NCBI RefSeq assembly: GCF_001279585.1
Contig: NZ_LGEC01000060.1
Coordinates: 1-26,572, forward strand
From: Nocardiopsis sp. NRRL B-16309
GTDB taxonomy: Bacteria; Actinomycetota; Actinomycetes; Streptosporangiales; Streptosporangiaceae
DNA length: 26,572 nt
Reading direction: 5' to 3'
Both the position numbers and the translations under genes were made by a program. The notes below the pieces were generated by a model. That model ran no database searches. It was not told the origin of the DNA and saw nothing but the letters and a program-made list of their open reading frames with translations. Position 1 is the stretch's first letter. Every line of letters starts with the position of its first letter. Shown piece after piece: positions 1 to 11,432 of this stretch.

Positions 1-2
1 GC

Positions 3-1886
3 GGTCCTGACCAGTCGTGGGACCCGCCGGTGGGCGCCGACCCGAGTCTGGACGGCCCTGTGGCTTCCGACGCGGGCGCCTGGACGCCGGAGCGGCCCGC
101 CGATGACGCGCCGTGGGGTGCGCCGGACGGGGCGACCCTGAACCCGGACTCCGCCGGTTCCGGCCCTGACGCGGATTCGCGTGGCCCGGCCCGCGACGAG
201 GACTCCGATGCCTGGAGCCCGGCCGCCCCCGCGGACGACGCCTACCGGGGTGGCCCGGAGCGGCCGCGGGGATCCGGCCTCTCGTGGGACGCGCCCGTGG
301 GCGCGGACCCGATCCTGGACGGTCCTGTGGCTTCCGACGCGGGTGCGTGGACGCCGGAGCGGCCCGCCGATGACGCGCCGTGGGGTGCGCCGGTGGGCGC
401 GGACCCGATCCTGGACGGCCCGGTCGGTTCCGACGCGGGCGCCTGGACTCCGGGGGACCCCGCGGTCGACACACGGTGGGGTGCGCCGGACGGCGCGATC
501 GTCGACGCGGCCGCCGGACGGGACGACGACGCGTGGGACCCGGCCCGGCCGGAGGACACGGACGGCTGGACCCCGGTCCCCGCCGCCGACGACCTCCCGC
601 GCGGCTCCGCGCGGGACTGGGAGCACGACGAACTCGGCTCCCGGAGCTGGGGGGACGAACGGCGCCCGGACCCGCGGGACGAGGGCACCGAGGGCCTGGA
701 GTCCTGGGCCCCGGCCCGGGAGGGCGAGGACGCCTGGGCGTCGTCGGCCGATCCCGAGCCGTGGACCGGCGACCGGTACGCCGACGAGCTGTCGCCGCAG
801 GCACCGCCCCCCGGCCCGGCCGCCAGCGGCAACACCTGGGCCTTCGACCGGGACGACCTGCGGCTGCCGGACGTCGTGCGCGAGGCCGAGCAGCGTCGCC
901 GGGAGACGGCGAGTGGCCCCGAGTACCAGGACTGGGGCGGCGGGAGCGAGAGCCCGGCCGACCCGCTGGCCGCCATCGCCGATCTGCAGTCGCGAGCCCA
1001 GGAATCGGGTGCGCACGGGTACGACGAACCGGTCGGGTACGACGACGGCGCGACGCGGATGTTCGACGCGCCCGCCTACGACGCCCCCGGCCGGGACGAG
1101 TCGGGCTACGACGCACCCGGCTACGACGCTCCGGAGTACGGCGCGTCGGGCTATGACGATCCCGGCTACGACGGTCCGCGTGAGGCCGGCGCGACGCAGA
1201 TGTTCGACGCGCCCGCCTACGACGCCCCTCGCCGCGACGAGTCGGGCCACGACGCACCCGAGTACGACGCACCGGGCTACGACTCACCCGGGTACGACGC
1301 TCCGGAGTACGACGCGCCCGGCTATGACGATCCCGGCTACGACGGCCCGCGTGAGGGCGGGGCGACGCAGATGTTCGACGCCTACGCCGAGGACGACGGG
1401 TACGACGGCCCCGTGCCGCAGGGGGCGCCGTCGGACGTCGCTCCCCTGGACCGGCGGGACGAGTCCGAGCCCGAGTCGGAGTACGAGGACGGCTTCACCC
1501 CGGCCGACTACGGCATGCCCGCGCGGCCCGAGCCGAGGAAGCGCCGCAAGGACCCGATCGCCGACGACTTCCCGGGGTTCGGCGACCGCCCCCTCGGAGG
1601 CGAGGCCGGCGACGCCTACCCCGGGTACGACAGCATCGACCACCTCGCGGACACCGAGCGGGGGGCGCTGGTCACCCTGTGGCTGGGCCTCGCCTCTCTG
1701 CTGCCCGGCATCGGTCTGGTCACGGCCGTGCTCGCCCTGGCCGTCACCGGCCCCAAGGCCAAGCGCGCCATCCGCGGGTCGCACGGCCAGCTCGACGGCC
1801 TCGGCCTCATCACCGCCGGAACCGTGCTCGCGGTGGTCGGCATCCTGGTGACCGTGGTCTCCGCACTGGTGTTCTTCCTGTTCTAG
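3..1886 (+). CDS. Repeat-rich acidic protein with C-terminal DUF4190-like two-helix membrane domain (5' end outside window)
   Basis: The frame is already open at base 3 and has the same repeat content before the first GTG (30), so the true start lies left of the window; 627 residues are visible. About the first 550 are predicted disordered, Asp/Gly/Pro/Ala-rich and acidic. Two repeat families are visible: a 32-residue unit around VGADPILDGP (nt 30, 297, 393) and 47-57-residue units of YDAP/YDDP steps, each opening with ATRMFDAP or ATQMFDAP (nt 1050, 1191, 1362). A basic patch (RKRRKD) precedes the last 77 residues, which hold two hydrophobic helices split by a short basic loop (PKAKRAIRG), the layout of DUF4190 proteins. 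This suggests a cytoplasmic tail on a small membrane anchor. The function is unknown. The Thr-Gln-Met-Phe motifs could be Ser/Thr-kinase or FHA-domain sites, but that is speculation. Terminator-like hairpins start right at its stop. Confidence 0.8.
   Translation, partial: GPDQSWDPPVGADPSLDGPVASDAGAWTPERPADDAPWGAPDGATLNPDSAGSGPDADSRGPARDEDSDAWSPAAPADDAYRGGPERPRGSGLSWDAPVGADPILDGPVASDAGAWTPERPADDAPWGAPVGADPILDGPVGSDAGAWTPGDPAVDTRWGAPDGAIVDAAAGRDDDAWDPARPEDTDGWTPVPAADDLPRGSARDWEHDELGSRSWGDERRPDPRDEGTEGLESWAPAREGEDAWASSADPEPWTGDRYADELSPQAPPPGPAASGNTWAFDRDDLRLPDVVREAEQRRRETASGPEYQDWGGGSESPADPLAAIADLQSRAQESGAHGYDEPVGYDDGATRMFDAPAYDAPGRDESGYDAPGYDAPEYGASGYDDPGYDGPREAGATQMFDAPAYDAPRRDESGHDAPEYDAPGYDSPGYDAPEYDAPGYDDPGYDGPREGGATQMFDAYAEDDGYDGPVPQGAPSDVAPLDRRDESEPESEYEDGFTPADYGMPARPEPRKRRKDPIADDFPGFGDRPLGGEAGDAYPGYDSIDHLADTERGALVTLWLGLASLLPGIGLVTAVLALAVTGPKAKRAIRGSHGQLDGLGLITAGTVLAVVGILVTVVSALVFFLF
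30..488 (+). repeat. 96-bp coding repeat, three copies (two in tandem)
   Basis: Units start at 30, 297 and 393. The copies at 297-392 and 393-488 are directly adjacent with an exact 96-bp (32-codon) period. Units 1 and 2 are nearly identical in DNA, including the long stretch through GACGCGCCGTGGGGTGCGCC. Unit 3 has diverged in its second half. The near identity at third positions suggests recent duplication or gene conversion within the gene. Confidence 0.85.
1050..1380 (+). repeat. Degenerate coding repeats of 141 and 171 bp (ATQMFD + YDAP steps)
   Basis: Units begin at 1050, 1191 and 1362 with GCGACGC(G/A)GATGTTCGAC. Spacings are 141 and 171 bp, both multiples of 3; the third copy is cut short. 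The interior of each unit is a finer 5-residue repeat (GYDAP, EYDAP, GYDDP) whose number varies by unit, so slippage is the likely source of the length difference. Confidence 0.8.
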
Positions 1887-1952
1887 GTCCGGACGAGGGT
1901 CCGTGTCCGCGAGGTCGTCCTCGCCGGACGCGGGCCCTTCCCGTCGGACGGG
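1887..1952 (+). terminator. Terminator-like hairpin pair after the DUF4190-like gene
   Basis: Starting on the base after the stop codon, GTCCGG (1887-1892) and CGAGG (1894-1898) pair with CCTCG (1919-1923) and CCGGAC (1924-1929). This makes 11 bp with a one-base bulge and a 20-nt loop. A second small hairpin, CCCGT-CGG-ACGGG, lies at 1940-1952. There is no U-tract, as is common for GC-rich actinobacterial terminators. The rest of the 1887-2160 gap shows no credible gene. Confidence 0.45.
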
Positions 1953-2134
1953 GGCCGCGACGCCGAACCGCCGCCCATGACCTCGGTCACGGCGCGTCCC
2001 TCCGCCGGTCGGAGCGCGTGGCGACGGATCTCCGGCGGTGCGGGCCCTCGGCGTCGCGGAGGGGCCCCGCGGCAGTGACGGAACGCATAGCGGCCCGGAA
2101 CCGGGCCCGCCGTGTCGCCGATCCGCGCGAACCA

Positions 2135-2165
2135 CGGACGAAAGCAGTCGGGAAGCGCGTAGACT
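2135..2165 (+). promoter_or_regulatory. Possible weak upstream promoter of the str operon
   Basis: TAGACT at 2160-2165 matches the actinobacterial -10 form TANNNT well. The only -35-like element is CGGACG at 2135-2140, with a rather long 19-bp spacer. It could be a second start upstream of the stronger promoter at 2227, or chance. Confidence 0.25.
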
Positions 2166-2226
2166 AGGGGTGACCCACGGCTGAGCGAGGACTGCTTTCG
2201 CGGTTCTCGCCCTGTCGCACACCGTT

Positions 2227-2255
2227 TTGACCGCATAGTCGGCAGGCGGTAGCCT
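2227..2255 (+). promoter_or_regulatory. Housekeeping-sigma promoter of the rpsL-rpsG-fusA-tuf operon
   Basis: TTGACC (2227-2232), a 17-bp spacer and TAGCCT (2250-2255) match the actinobacterial HrdB/SigA-type consensus almost perfectly. Transcription would start near 2262, giving a 5' leader of about 275 nt before rpsL. The leader holds only short hairpins I can see, for example CGGCC-TCC-GGCCG at 2386-2398 and CCCGAC/GTCGGG at 2441-2459. No obvious match to a known ribosomal-protein leader class was recognised. Confidence 0.7.
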
Positions 2256-2538
2256 GTGTGATTGTGCCCGTGAGTCGACGGGTCATCACGTATGTGTGCG
2301 GCACCCTTCGTTCCTCGGGAGTGGCTTTCAGGCCTTCCCGGGTAGGCACAGGGCGCGCCGCGTGCGTGAACCCCCTCCCGTAAATCGGCCTCCGGCCGGG
2401 TGTCATCGGCTTTGCCGTGCTTGGGAACAAGCGCGACACGCCCGACATCGGGGGTCGGGGAGGTTCGGGAAATCAAGCAGGTCAATAGCGATATCGGCTA
2501 AGAGAACCGGCGTAGGTCACGAGGAAGACGGAGACGCG

Positions 2539-2910
2539 GTGCCCACCATCCAGCAGCTGGTCCGCAAGGGCCGACAGGACAAGGTCGCAAAGAACAAGAC
2601 CCCGGCGCTGAAGGGGAGTCCGCAGCGTCGTGGTGTGTGCACGCGTGTCTACACCACTACGCCGAAGAAGCCGAACTCCGCTCTGCGCAAGGTCGCTCGT
2701 GTGAAGCTCAGCAGCGGCATCGAGGTCACGGCCTACATCCCCGGTATCGGTCACAACCTGCAGGAGCACTCCATCGTGCTCGTGCGCGGTGGCCGAGTGA
2801 AGGACCTGCCGGGTGTCCGTTACCGGATCGTCCGCGGTTCGCTCGACACCCAGGGCGTCCGAGGCCGCAAGCAGGCACGTAGCCACTACGGCGCCAAGAA
2901 GGAGAAGTAA
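2539..2910 (+). CDS. rpsL: 30S ribosomal protein S12
   Basis: S12 sits at the decoding centre of the 30S subunit and monitors codon-anticodon pairing. The GTG at 2539 gives the normal 123-residue protein beginning (M)PTIQQLVRKGR; the frame stays open upstream to 2296 but that extension is not S12-like. A GGAG about 5-6 nt upstream serves as ribosome binding site. The PKKPNSALRK segment carries Lys43, and GGRVKDLPGVRYR carries Lys88 and Asp89; Lys43 and Lys88 are the classic streptomycin-resistance positions and both are wild type here. It is the first gene of the str operon, and rpsG starts 2 nt after its stop. Confidence 0.97.
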   Translation: MPTIQQLVRKGRQDKVAKNKTPALKGSPQRRGVCTRVYTTTPKKPNSALRKVARVKLSSGIEVTAYIPGIGHNLQEHSIVLVRGGRVKDLPGVRYRIVRGSLDTQGVRGRKQARSHYGAKKEK

Positions 2911-2912
2911 GC

Positions 2913-3383
2913 ATGCCGCGCAAGGGACCGGCGCCGAAGCGCCAGCTCATCACAGACCCGGTCTACGGCTCGCCGCTCGTCACCGCACTCATCAACAAGG
3001 TGCTGCTCGACGGCAAGCGCTCCATCGCCCAGAGCGTCGTCTACGACGCCCTGGAGGGCGCTCGCGAGAAGACCGGACAGGACCCGCTCGTTGTTCTCAA
3101 GCGCGCCCTGGACAACGTCAAGCCCGCGCTCGAGGTCCGCAGCCGCCGTGTCGGTGGCGCGACCTACCAGGTGCCGGTCGAGGTTCGCGCCTCCCGTTCC
3201 ACCACGCTGGCTCTGCGTTGGCTGGTCGACTACTCGCGCAAGCGCCGTGAGAAGACCATGACCGAGCGTCTGATGAACGAGCTGGTCGACGCCAGCAACG
3301 GTCTCGGCGCGGCCGTCAAGAAGCGTGAAGACACGCACAAGATGGCCGAGTCGAACAAGGCCTTCGCCCACTACCGCTGGTAA
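2913..3383 (+). CDS. rpsG: 30S ribosomal protein S7
   Basis: S7 is a primary 16S rRNA binder that nucleates the 3' major domain (head) of the 30S subunit and lines the E site. The 156-residue product has the standard bacterial length, begins MPRKGPAPKR and contains the conserved SVVYDAL and RRVGGATYQVPVEV segments. An AAGGAG inside the end of rpsL lies about 7 nt before the ATG, and the 2-nt gap to rpsL predicts coupled translation. In E. coli S7 represses translation of its own operon; nothing in this sequence alone shows that here. Confidence 0.97.
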   Translation: MPRKGPAPKRQLITDPVYGSPLVTALINKVLLDGKRSIAQSVVYDALEGAREKTGQDPLVVLKRALDNVKPALEVRSRRVGGATYQVPVEVRASRSTTLALRWLVDYSRKRREKTMTERLMNELVDASNGLGAAVKKREDTHKMAESNKAFAHYRW

Positions 3384-3428
3384 CCCCGCGGCGATTCGAT
3401 TCCTTGAGACCTAGGGAAGACGAGCCTC

Positions 3429-5543
<2,115 letters not shown>

Positions 5544-5564
5544 TCGCGAACACGTAACCAGTCC

Positions 5565-5589
5565 TGTTCTGCCCACGCGGGGCAGGACA
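5565..5589 (+). promoter_or_regulatory. Hairpin in the fusA-tuf intergenic region
   Basis: The 10-nt arms TGTTCTGCCC (5565-5574) and GGGCAGGACA (5580-5589) pair fully with one G-U and a 5-nt loop. GTCCTG (5561-5566) can instead pair with CAGGAC (5583-5588), so two mutually exclusive folds exist. There is no U-tract. The hairpin ends about 20 nt before the tuf Shine-Dalgarno sequence AGGAG (5610-5614). It may attenuate, stabilise or mark processing between fusA and tuf. Confidence 0.5.
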
Positions 5590-5621
5590 CCAGATAGCTC
5601 TGTACGTCTAGGAGACATCCA

Positions 5622-6815
<1,194 letters not shown>

Positions 6816-6822
6816 TACGCAA

Positions 6823-6893
6823 GCCGGGGTGGCCCCCTCATGGAGCCGCCCCGGCGTGGTGGGCGGGCCGTGTCCCGCACGGCCCGCCCCCAC
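6823..6893 (+). terminator. Tandem hairpin terminator of the str operon
   Basis: Hairpin 1 has arms GCCGGGGTGGC (6823-6833) and GCCGCCCCGGC (6845-6855): 11 bp with one G-U and an 11-nt loop. Hairpin 2 follows with no gap: GTGG (6856-6859), a bulged T, then GGGCGGGCCGTG (6861-6872) pairing with CACGGCCCGCCC (6878-6889) and CCAC (6890-6893). That gives 16 bp around a 5-nt loop. No U-run follows. Position directly after tuf and stem strength make an intrinsic-type terminator the best call. Confidence 0.75.
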
Positions 6894-7062
6894 ACACTCA
6901 AGACGTCATCGGGCTCTGTGACGGTGACGCACCGCAGGGGCAAGCCCTGTTGCGGTTTCTCAAGGAAATAGGGGCTCACGGCACACGGCGGACACCGTCG
7001 GGCCTGGGGCGTCTGTGACCGGACACCGTTACGGACACTGAAGCGAAGGACGAACAGGCCAT
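6894..7062 (+). promoter_or_regulatory. Leader/promoter region of the S10 cluster
   Basis: This gap of about 170 nt must hold the promoter of rpsJ if the upstream hairpins terminate. No clean -35/-10 pair is visible: TTGCGG at 6950 lies only 13 bp from TAGGGG at 6969. The region contains a small hairpin (CAGGG-GCAAG-CCCTG, 6935-6949) and a perfect direct repeat CGGACACCGT at 6989-6998 and 7020-7029. The rpsJ ribosome binding site is GAAGGA near 7045, about 12 nt from the ATG. Confidence 0.35.
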
Positions 7063-7371
7063 ATGGCGGGACAGAAGATCCGCATTCGGCTAAAGGCCTA
7101 TGACCACGAGGTCATCGACAGCTCGGCGCGCAAGATCGTTGAGACTGTGACGCGAACTGGCGCACAGGTCGCGGGCCCGGTGCCGCTGCCGACGGAGAAG
7201 AACGTTTACTGCGTCATCCGATCGCCGCACAAGTACAAGGACTCGCGCGAGCACTTCGAGATGCGCACCCACAAGCGGCTGATCGACATCATCGACCCCA
7301 CGCCGAAGACCGTCGACTCGCTCATGCGACTCGACCTCCCGGCCGGCGTTGACATCGAGATCAAGCTTTAA
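7063..7371 (+). CDS. rpsJ: 30S ribosomal protein S10
   Basis: S10 (NusE) belongs to the 30S head and also pairs with NusB in transcription antitermination and with NusG to couple ribosome and polymerase. The 102-residue length and the conserved RIRLKAYDHEVID, PLPTEKNVYCVIRSPHKYK and HKRLIDI segments are diagnostic. It opens the S10 cluster; rplC starts 12 nt after its stop and is preceded by AAGGA. Confidence 0.97.
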   Translation: MAGQKIRIRLKAYDHEVIDSSARKIVETVTRTGAQVAGPVPLPTEKNVYCVIRSPHKYKDSREHFEMRTHKRLIDIIDPTPKTVDSLMRLDLPAGVDIEIKL

Positions 7372-7383
7372 GGACGCACAGAC

Positions 7384-8034
7384 ATGGCCACCAAGCAGAT
7401 CAAGGGAGTTCTGGGCGAGAAGCTCGGCATGACCCAGGTCTTCGACGACGCGGGCAAGATGGTGCCCGTGACGGTTCTGAAGGCCGGTCCGTGCGTCGTC
7501 AGCCGCATCCGGACTCCCGACACCGACGGATACTCCGCTGTCCAGATCGGTTACGGGCAGATCAACCCGCGCAAGGTCAACAAGCCGCTCGGCGACTACC
7601 TGCGCAAGAACGAGTTGACCCCGCGCCGCCACTACGTCGAGGTCCGCACGACCGACGCCACCGAGTACACGCTCGGCCAGGAGGTCACCGCGGACAGCTT
7701 CGAGATCGGCGAGAAGGTCGACGTCACGGGCAAGAGCAAGGGCAAGGGCTTCGCCGGTGTGATGAAGCGCCACGGCTTCCGTGGTCTCTCCGCCTCGCAC
7801 GGCACGCAGCGCAAGCACCGCTCGCCCGGTTCCATCGGCGGCTGCGCCACACCCGGCCGCGTTTTCAAGGGCATGCGGATGGCCGGGCGCATGGGCAACG
7901 TGCGCAAGACCATCCAGAACCTGACCGTGCACTCCGTCGACGCGGAGAAGGGCCTCATCCTGGTCAAGGGTGCTGTGCCCGGTCCCAACGGCGGTCTGGT
8001 GCTTGTCCGTACCGCTGTGAAGGGGGACAAGTAA
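7384..8034 (+). CDS. rplC: 50S ribosomal protein L3
   Basis: L3 is an early-assembly 23S rRNA binder whose central loop reaches toward the peptidyl transferase centre. The 216-residue protein begins MATKQIKGVLGEKLGMTQVF, the usual actinobacterial N-terminus, and has the conserved loop HGFRGLSASHG and RKHRSPGSIGGC followed by GRVFKGMRMAGRMG. Changes in this loop are known to affect pleuromutilin and linezolid sensitivity; nothing unusual is seen. Its stop is 3 nt from the rplD start. Confidence 0.97.
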   Translation: MATKQIKGVLGEKLGMTQVFDDAGKMVPVTVLKAGPCVVSRIRTPDTDGYSAVQIGYGQINPRKVNKPLGDYLRKNELTPRRHYVEVRTTDATEYTLGQEVTADSFEIGEKVDVTGKSKGKGFAGVMKRHGFRGLSASHGTQRKHRSPGSIGGCATPGRVFKGMRMAGRMGNVRKTIQNLTVHSVDAEKGLILVKGAVPGPNGGLVLVRTAVKGDK

Positions 8035-8037
8035 GCC

Positions 8038-8709
8038 ATGGCCCAGATCGAGGTCAAGAACCCCGAGGGCGGCGCCAAGGGCAGCGTCGAGCTGCCGGAG
8101 AGCGTCTTCGCCCAGAAGGTCAGCATCCCGCTGATCCACCAGGTCGTGAACGGCCAGATGGCCGCCGGCCGCCAGGGCACGCACGCCACCAAGACCCGCG
8201 GTGAAGTCCGCGGCGGTGGCAAGAAGCCCTACCGCCAGAAGGGCACCGGCCGGGCCCGCCAGGGCTCGATCCGCGCCCCGCAGTACACCGGTGGTGGAAC
8301 CGTTCACGGTCCCCAGCCGCGTGACTACAGCCAGCGGACCCCGAAGAAGATGAAGGCCGCCGCCCTGCGCGGAGCCCTCTCCGACCGGGCCAACCACGGC
8401 CGCATCCACGTCATCAGCCACTTCGTGGCCGAGGACGCGGCCGGCAAGCTCACGCAGACCGCTCTGAAGGCGCTGCGTCAGGTGACCGAGTCCGACAAGG
8501 TCCTGGTCGTCCTGGCCCGCGAGGACGAGCACAACCGGCGCGCCCTGCGCAACCTCGGCGAGGTGCACATCCTCGACGCGGACCAGGTGAACACCTACGA
8601 CGTCCTGTACTCGGACGACGTGGTCTTCACCGAGGCGGGCTACGCCGAGTTCCTGGCCCACGCGGCCGGCACCTCCAAGGCCGCTGAGTCCGAGGAGGAC
8701 GACCAGTGA
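8038..8709 (+). CDS. rplD: 50S ribosomal protein L4
   Basis: L4 binds 23S rRNA domain I and sends a loop into the peptide exit tunnel near the macrolide site. The 223-residue product shows the tunnel-loop signature HATKTRGEVRGGGKKPYRQ and KGTGRARQGS, followed by the globular C-terminal half. In E. coli L4 also represses the S10 operon by acting on its leader; whether that applies here cannot be read from the sequence. The acidic C-terminus (ESEEDDQ) overlaps the rplW start by 4 nt (GTGA). Confidence 0.97.
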   Translation: MAQIEVKNPEGGAKGSVELPESVFAQKVSIPLIHQVVNGQMAAGRQGTHATKTRGEVRGGGKKPYRQKGTGRARQGSIRAPQYTGGGTVHGPQPRDYSQRTPKKMKAAALRGALSDRANHGRIHVISHFVAEDAAGKLTQTALKALRQVTESDKVLVVLAREDEHNRRALRNLGEVHILDADQVNTYDVLYSDDVVFTEAGYAEFLAHAAGTSKAAESEEDDQ

Positions 8710-8996
8710 GGATCGCTGACCACCGCGACATCATCGTCGAGCCGGTGATCTCCGAGAAGAGCTACGGGCTCATGGACTCGAACAAGTACACGTTCATCGT
8801 CCGCCCCGACGCCAACAAGACGCAGATCAAGATCGCCATCGAGAAGATCTTCGAAGTGAAGGTCACCTCGGTGAACACGATCAACCGCAAGGGTAAGCGC
8901 AAGCGCACCCGCTTCGGTTACGGGAAGCGTCCCGACACCAAGCGTGCGATCGTCAGCGTCGCCGAAGGCGACCGGATCGACATCTTCGGTGTCTGA
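8706..8996 (+). CDS. rplW: 50S ribosomal protein L23
   Basis: L23 lies at the mouth of the exit tunnel, where trigger factor and the signal recognition particle dock. The 96-residue protein contains the conserved VEPVISEKSY near the N-terminus, YTFIVRPDANKTQIKIAIEK and an arginine/lysine-rich loop (NRKGKRKRTR). It starts at GTG inside the GTGA overlap with rplD, so it is probably translated by ribosomes finishing L4. A 58-nt gap without obvious structure separates it from rplB. Confidence 0.96.
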   Translation: MRIADHRDIIVEPVISEKSYGLMDSNKYTFIVRPDANKTQIKIAIEKIFEVKVTSVNTINRKGKRKRTRFGYGKRPDTKRAIVSVAEGDRIDIFGV

Positions 8997-9054
8997 CCTT
9001 TCTCGGGTCTGACCGCTACACACCAAGCAATACGTAAAGGAATGCGCGAAGAAG

Positions 9055-9894
9055 ATGGGCATTCGTAAGTACAAGCCGACGACGCCGGGTCGTCGCGGTT
9101 CGAGCGTGAGCGACTTCGTCGAGATCACGCGCTCCGAGCCGGAGAAGTCCCTGGTGCGTCCGCTCCACTCCAAGGGTGGGCGTAACGGCCACGGCCGGAT
9201 CACCGCCCGCCACCAGGGTGGCGGCCACAAGCGCGCCTACCGCGTGATCGACTTCCGTCGTCACGACAAGGACGGCGTTCCGGCCAAGGTCGCTCACATC
9301 GAGTACGACCCCAACCGCACCGCACGCATCGCCCTGCTGCACTACGTGGACGGTGAGAAGCGCTACATTCTGGCGCCCGCCGGCCTCAAGCAGGGGGACC
9401 GGGTCGAGAACGGCCCGCAGTCCGACATCAAGCCGGGCAACTGCCTCCCGCTGCGCAACATCCCCACGGGTACGTTCGTGCACGCGGTCGAGCTGAAGCC
9501 GGGCGGCGGCGCCAAGCTGGGCCGTTCCGCCGGGTCCCAGATTCAGCTGCTCGCCAAGGAGGGCCGTTACGCCACGCTGCGTATGCCCTCCGGCGAGATG
9601 CGCATGGTGGAGATCACCTGCCGCGCGACCGTTGGACAGGTCGGCAACGCCGAGCAGTCCAACATCAACTGGGGCAAGGCCGGCCGCTCGCGGTGGAAGG
9701 GCAAGCGCCCGACCGTCCGCGGTGTGGTCATGAACCCGGTCGACCACCCGCACGGTGGTGGTGAGGGCAAGACCTCCGGTGGCCGCCACCCGGTCAGCCC
9801 CTGGGGCAAGAAGGAAGGCCGGACCCGGACCAAGGGCAAGGCCAGCGACAAGCTGATCGTGCGGCGTCGGCGTAGCGGTAAGAAGAAGCGGTAA
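9055..9894 (+). CDS. rplB: 50S ribosomal protein L2
   Basis: L2 is needed for subunit association and peptidyl transfer and is among the most conserved ribosomal proteins. The 279-residue length is typical. It begins MGIRKYKPTTPGRR and carries GGGHKRAYRVIDF, the SH3-like core with LPLRNIPTG, and the C-terminal MNPVDHPHGGGEGKTSGGRH, which includes the functionally important histidine. A highly basic tail (RRRRSGKKKR) ends the protein. Its stop codon is embedded in TAAGGAG, which doubles as the rpsS ribosome binding site. Confidence 0.97.
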   Translation: MGIRKYKPTTPGRRGSSVSDFVEITRSEPEKSLVRPLHSKGGRNGHGRITARHQGGGHKRAYRVIDFRRHDKDGVPAKVAHIEYDPNRTARIALLHYVDGEKRYILAPAGLKQGDRVENGPQSDIKPGNCLPLRNIPTGTFVHAVELKPGGGAKLGRSAGSQIQLLAKEGRYATLRMPSGEMRMVEITCRATVGQVGNAEQSNINWGKAGRSRWKGKRPTVRGVVMNPVDHPHGGGEGKTSGGRHPVSPWGKKEGRTRTKGKASDKLIVRRRRSGKKKR

Positions 9895-9906
9895 GGAGCA
9901 CGTCTG

Positions 9907-10185
9907 ATGCCACGTAGCCTTAAGAAGGGTCCCTTCGTCGACGACCACCTCATCAAGAAGGTGGAAGTCCAGAACGAGAAGGGGACCAAGAACGTCATCA
10001 AGACGTGGTCCCGGCGGTCCATGATCGTCCCGGAGATGATCGGTCACACGATCGCCGTCCACGATGGCCGCAAGCACGTCCCCGTGTTCGTGTCCGAGTC
10101 GATGGTCGGCCACAAGCTCGGCGAGTTCGCTCCCACGCGTACTTTCCGTAGCCACGTCAAGGAAGACCGCCGTAGCCGCCGTTAG
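9907..10185 (+). CDS. rpsS: 30S ribosomal protein S19
   Basis: S19 forms a complex with S13 at the top of the 30S head and contacts the 50S subunit through bridge B1. The 92-residue protein begins MPRSLKKGPFVDDHL and has the conserved WSRRSMIVPEMIGHTIAVH and GHKLGEFAPTRTF segments. It lies 12 nt after rplB. The 72 nt to the rplV start include a weak 6-bp hairpin (CTCCAC/GTGGGG near 10213-10229) just before the alternative rplV start. Confidence 0.97.
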   Translation: MPRSLKKGPFVDDHLIKKVEVQNEKGTKNVIKTWSRRSMIVPEMIGHTIAVHDGRKHVPVFVSESMVGHKLGEFAPTRTFRSHVKEDRRSRR

Positions 10186-10257
10186 CGGTTGCAGCAGGAG
10201 TAAGAACCATTTCTCCACGGTGAGTGGGGATGAATTTCCGTGAGCGAGGGAAAAGCG

Positions 10258-10625
10258 ATGGGAACGAGGGCACAGGCACGGTTCGTCCGTGTTACGCCCC
10301 GGAAGGCCCGCCGGGTGGTGGACCTTATTCGCGGGTTGCCCGCTGACGAGGCACAGGCGGTGCTCCGGTTCGCGCCCCAGTCGGCGAGCGAGCCTGTTGG
10401 CAAGGTACTGGCTAGTGCTATCGCCAACGCTGAGCACAATGACAAGCTGGACCGCGAGACGCTGGTGGTCGAGCGCGCGTGGGTGGACGAAGGTCCGACC
10501 CTGAAGCGCATTCGTCCGCGAGGCTTCGGCCGCGCTTTCCGGGTGACCAAGCGCACCAGCCACATCACCGTGGTGGTCGCTGAGAACTCGGGCGCCTCGT
10601 CCAAGACGAAGGAAAGGACCCGATA

Positions 10626-10626
<1 letters not shown>
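10258..10626 (+). CDS. rplV: 50S ribosomal protein L22
   Basis: L22 sends a long beta-hairpin into the exit tunnel beside L4. Two starts compete: GTG at 10240 (128 residues) and ATG at 10258 (122 residues). I prefer the ATG because GAGGG lies 7 nt upstream and the product then begins MGTRAQARFVRVTP, matching the MEARAQARYVRVTP start that I recall for the Streptomyces protein. Conserved features include RRVVDLIRGLP, the EGPTLKRIRPRG hairpin tip and TKRTSHITVVV. Its stop TAG shares one base with the rpsC GTG. Confidence 0.94.
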
Positions 10627-11429
<803 letters not shown>

Positions 11430-11432
11430 GCC

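Noticed and set aside
181..1851. A 556-codon plus-strand frame overlapping the left-edge gene in another frame
   Set aside because: Arg/Thr/Pro-rich translation of the +1 frame of a repetitive GC-rich gene. The frame of the annotated gene has coherent repeats and a membrane domain.
6950..6974. TTGCGG ... TAGGGG as the rpsJ promoter
   Set aside because: The spacer is only 13 bp and the -10 box is poor.
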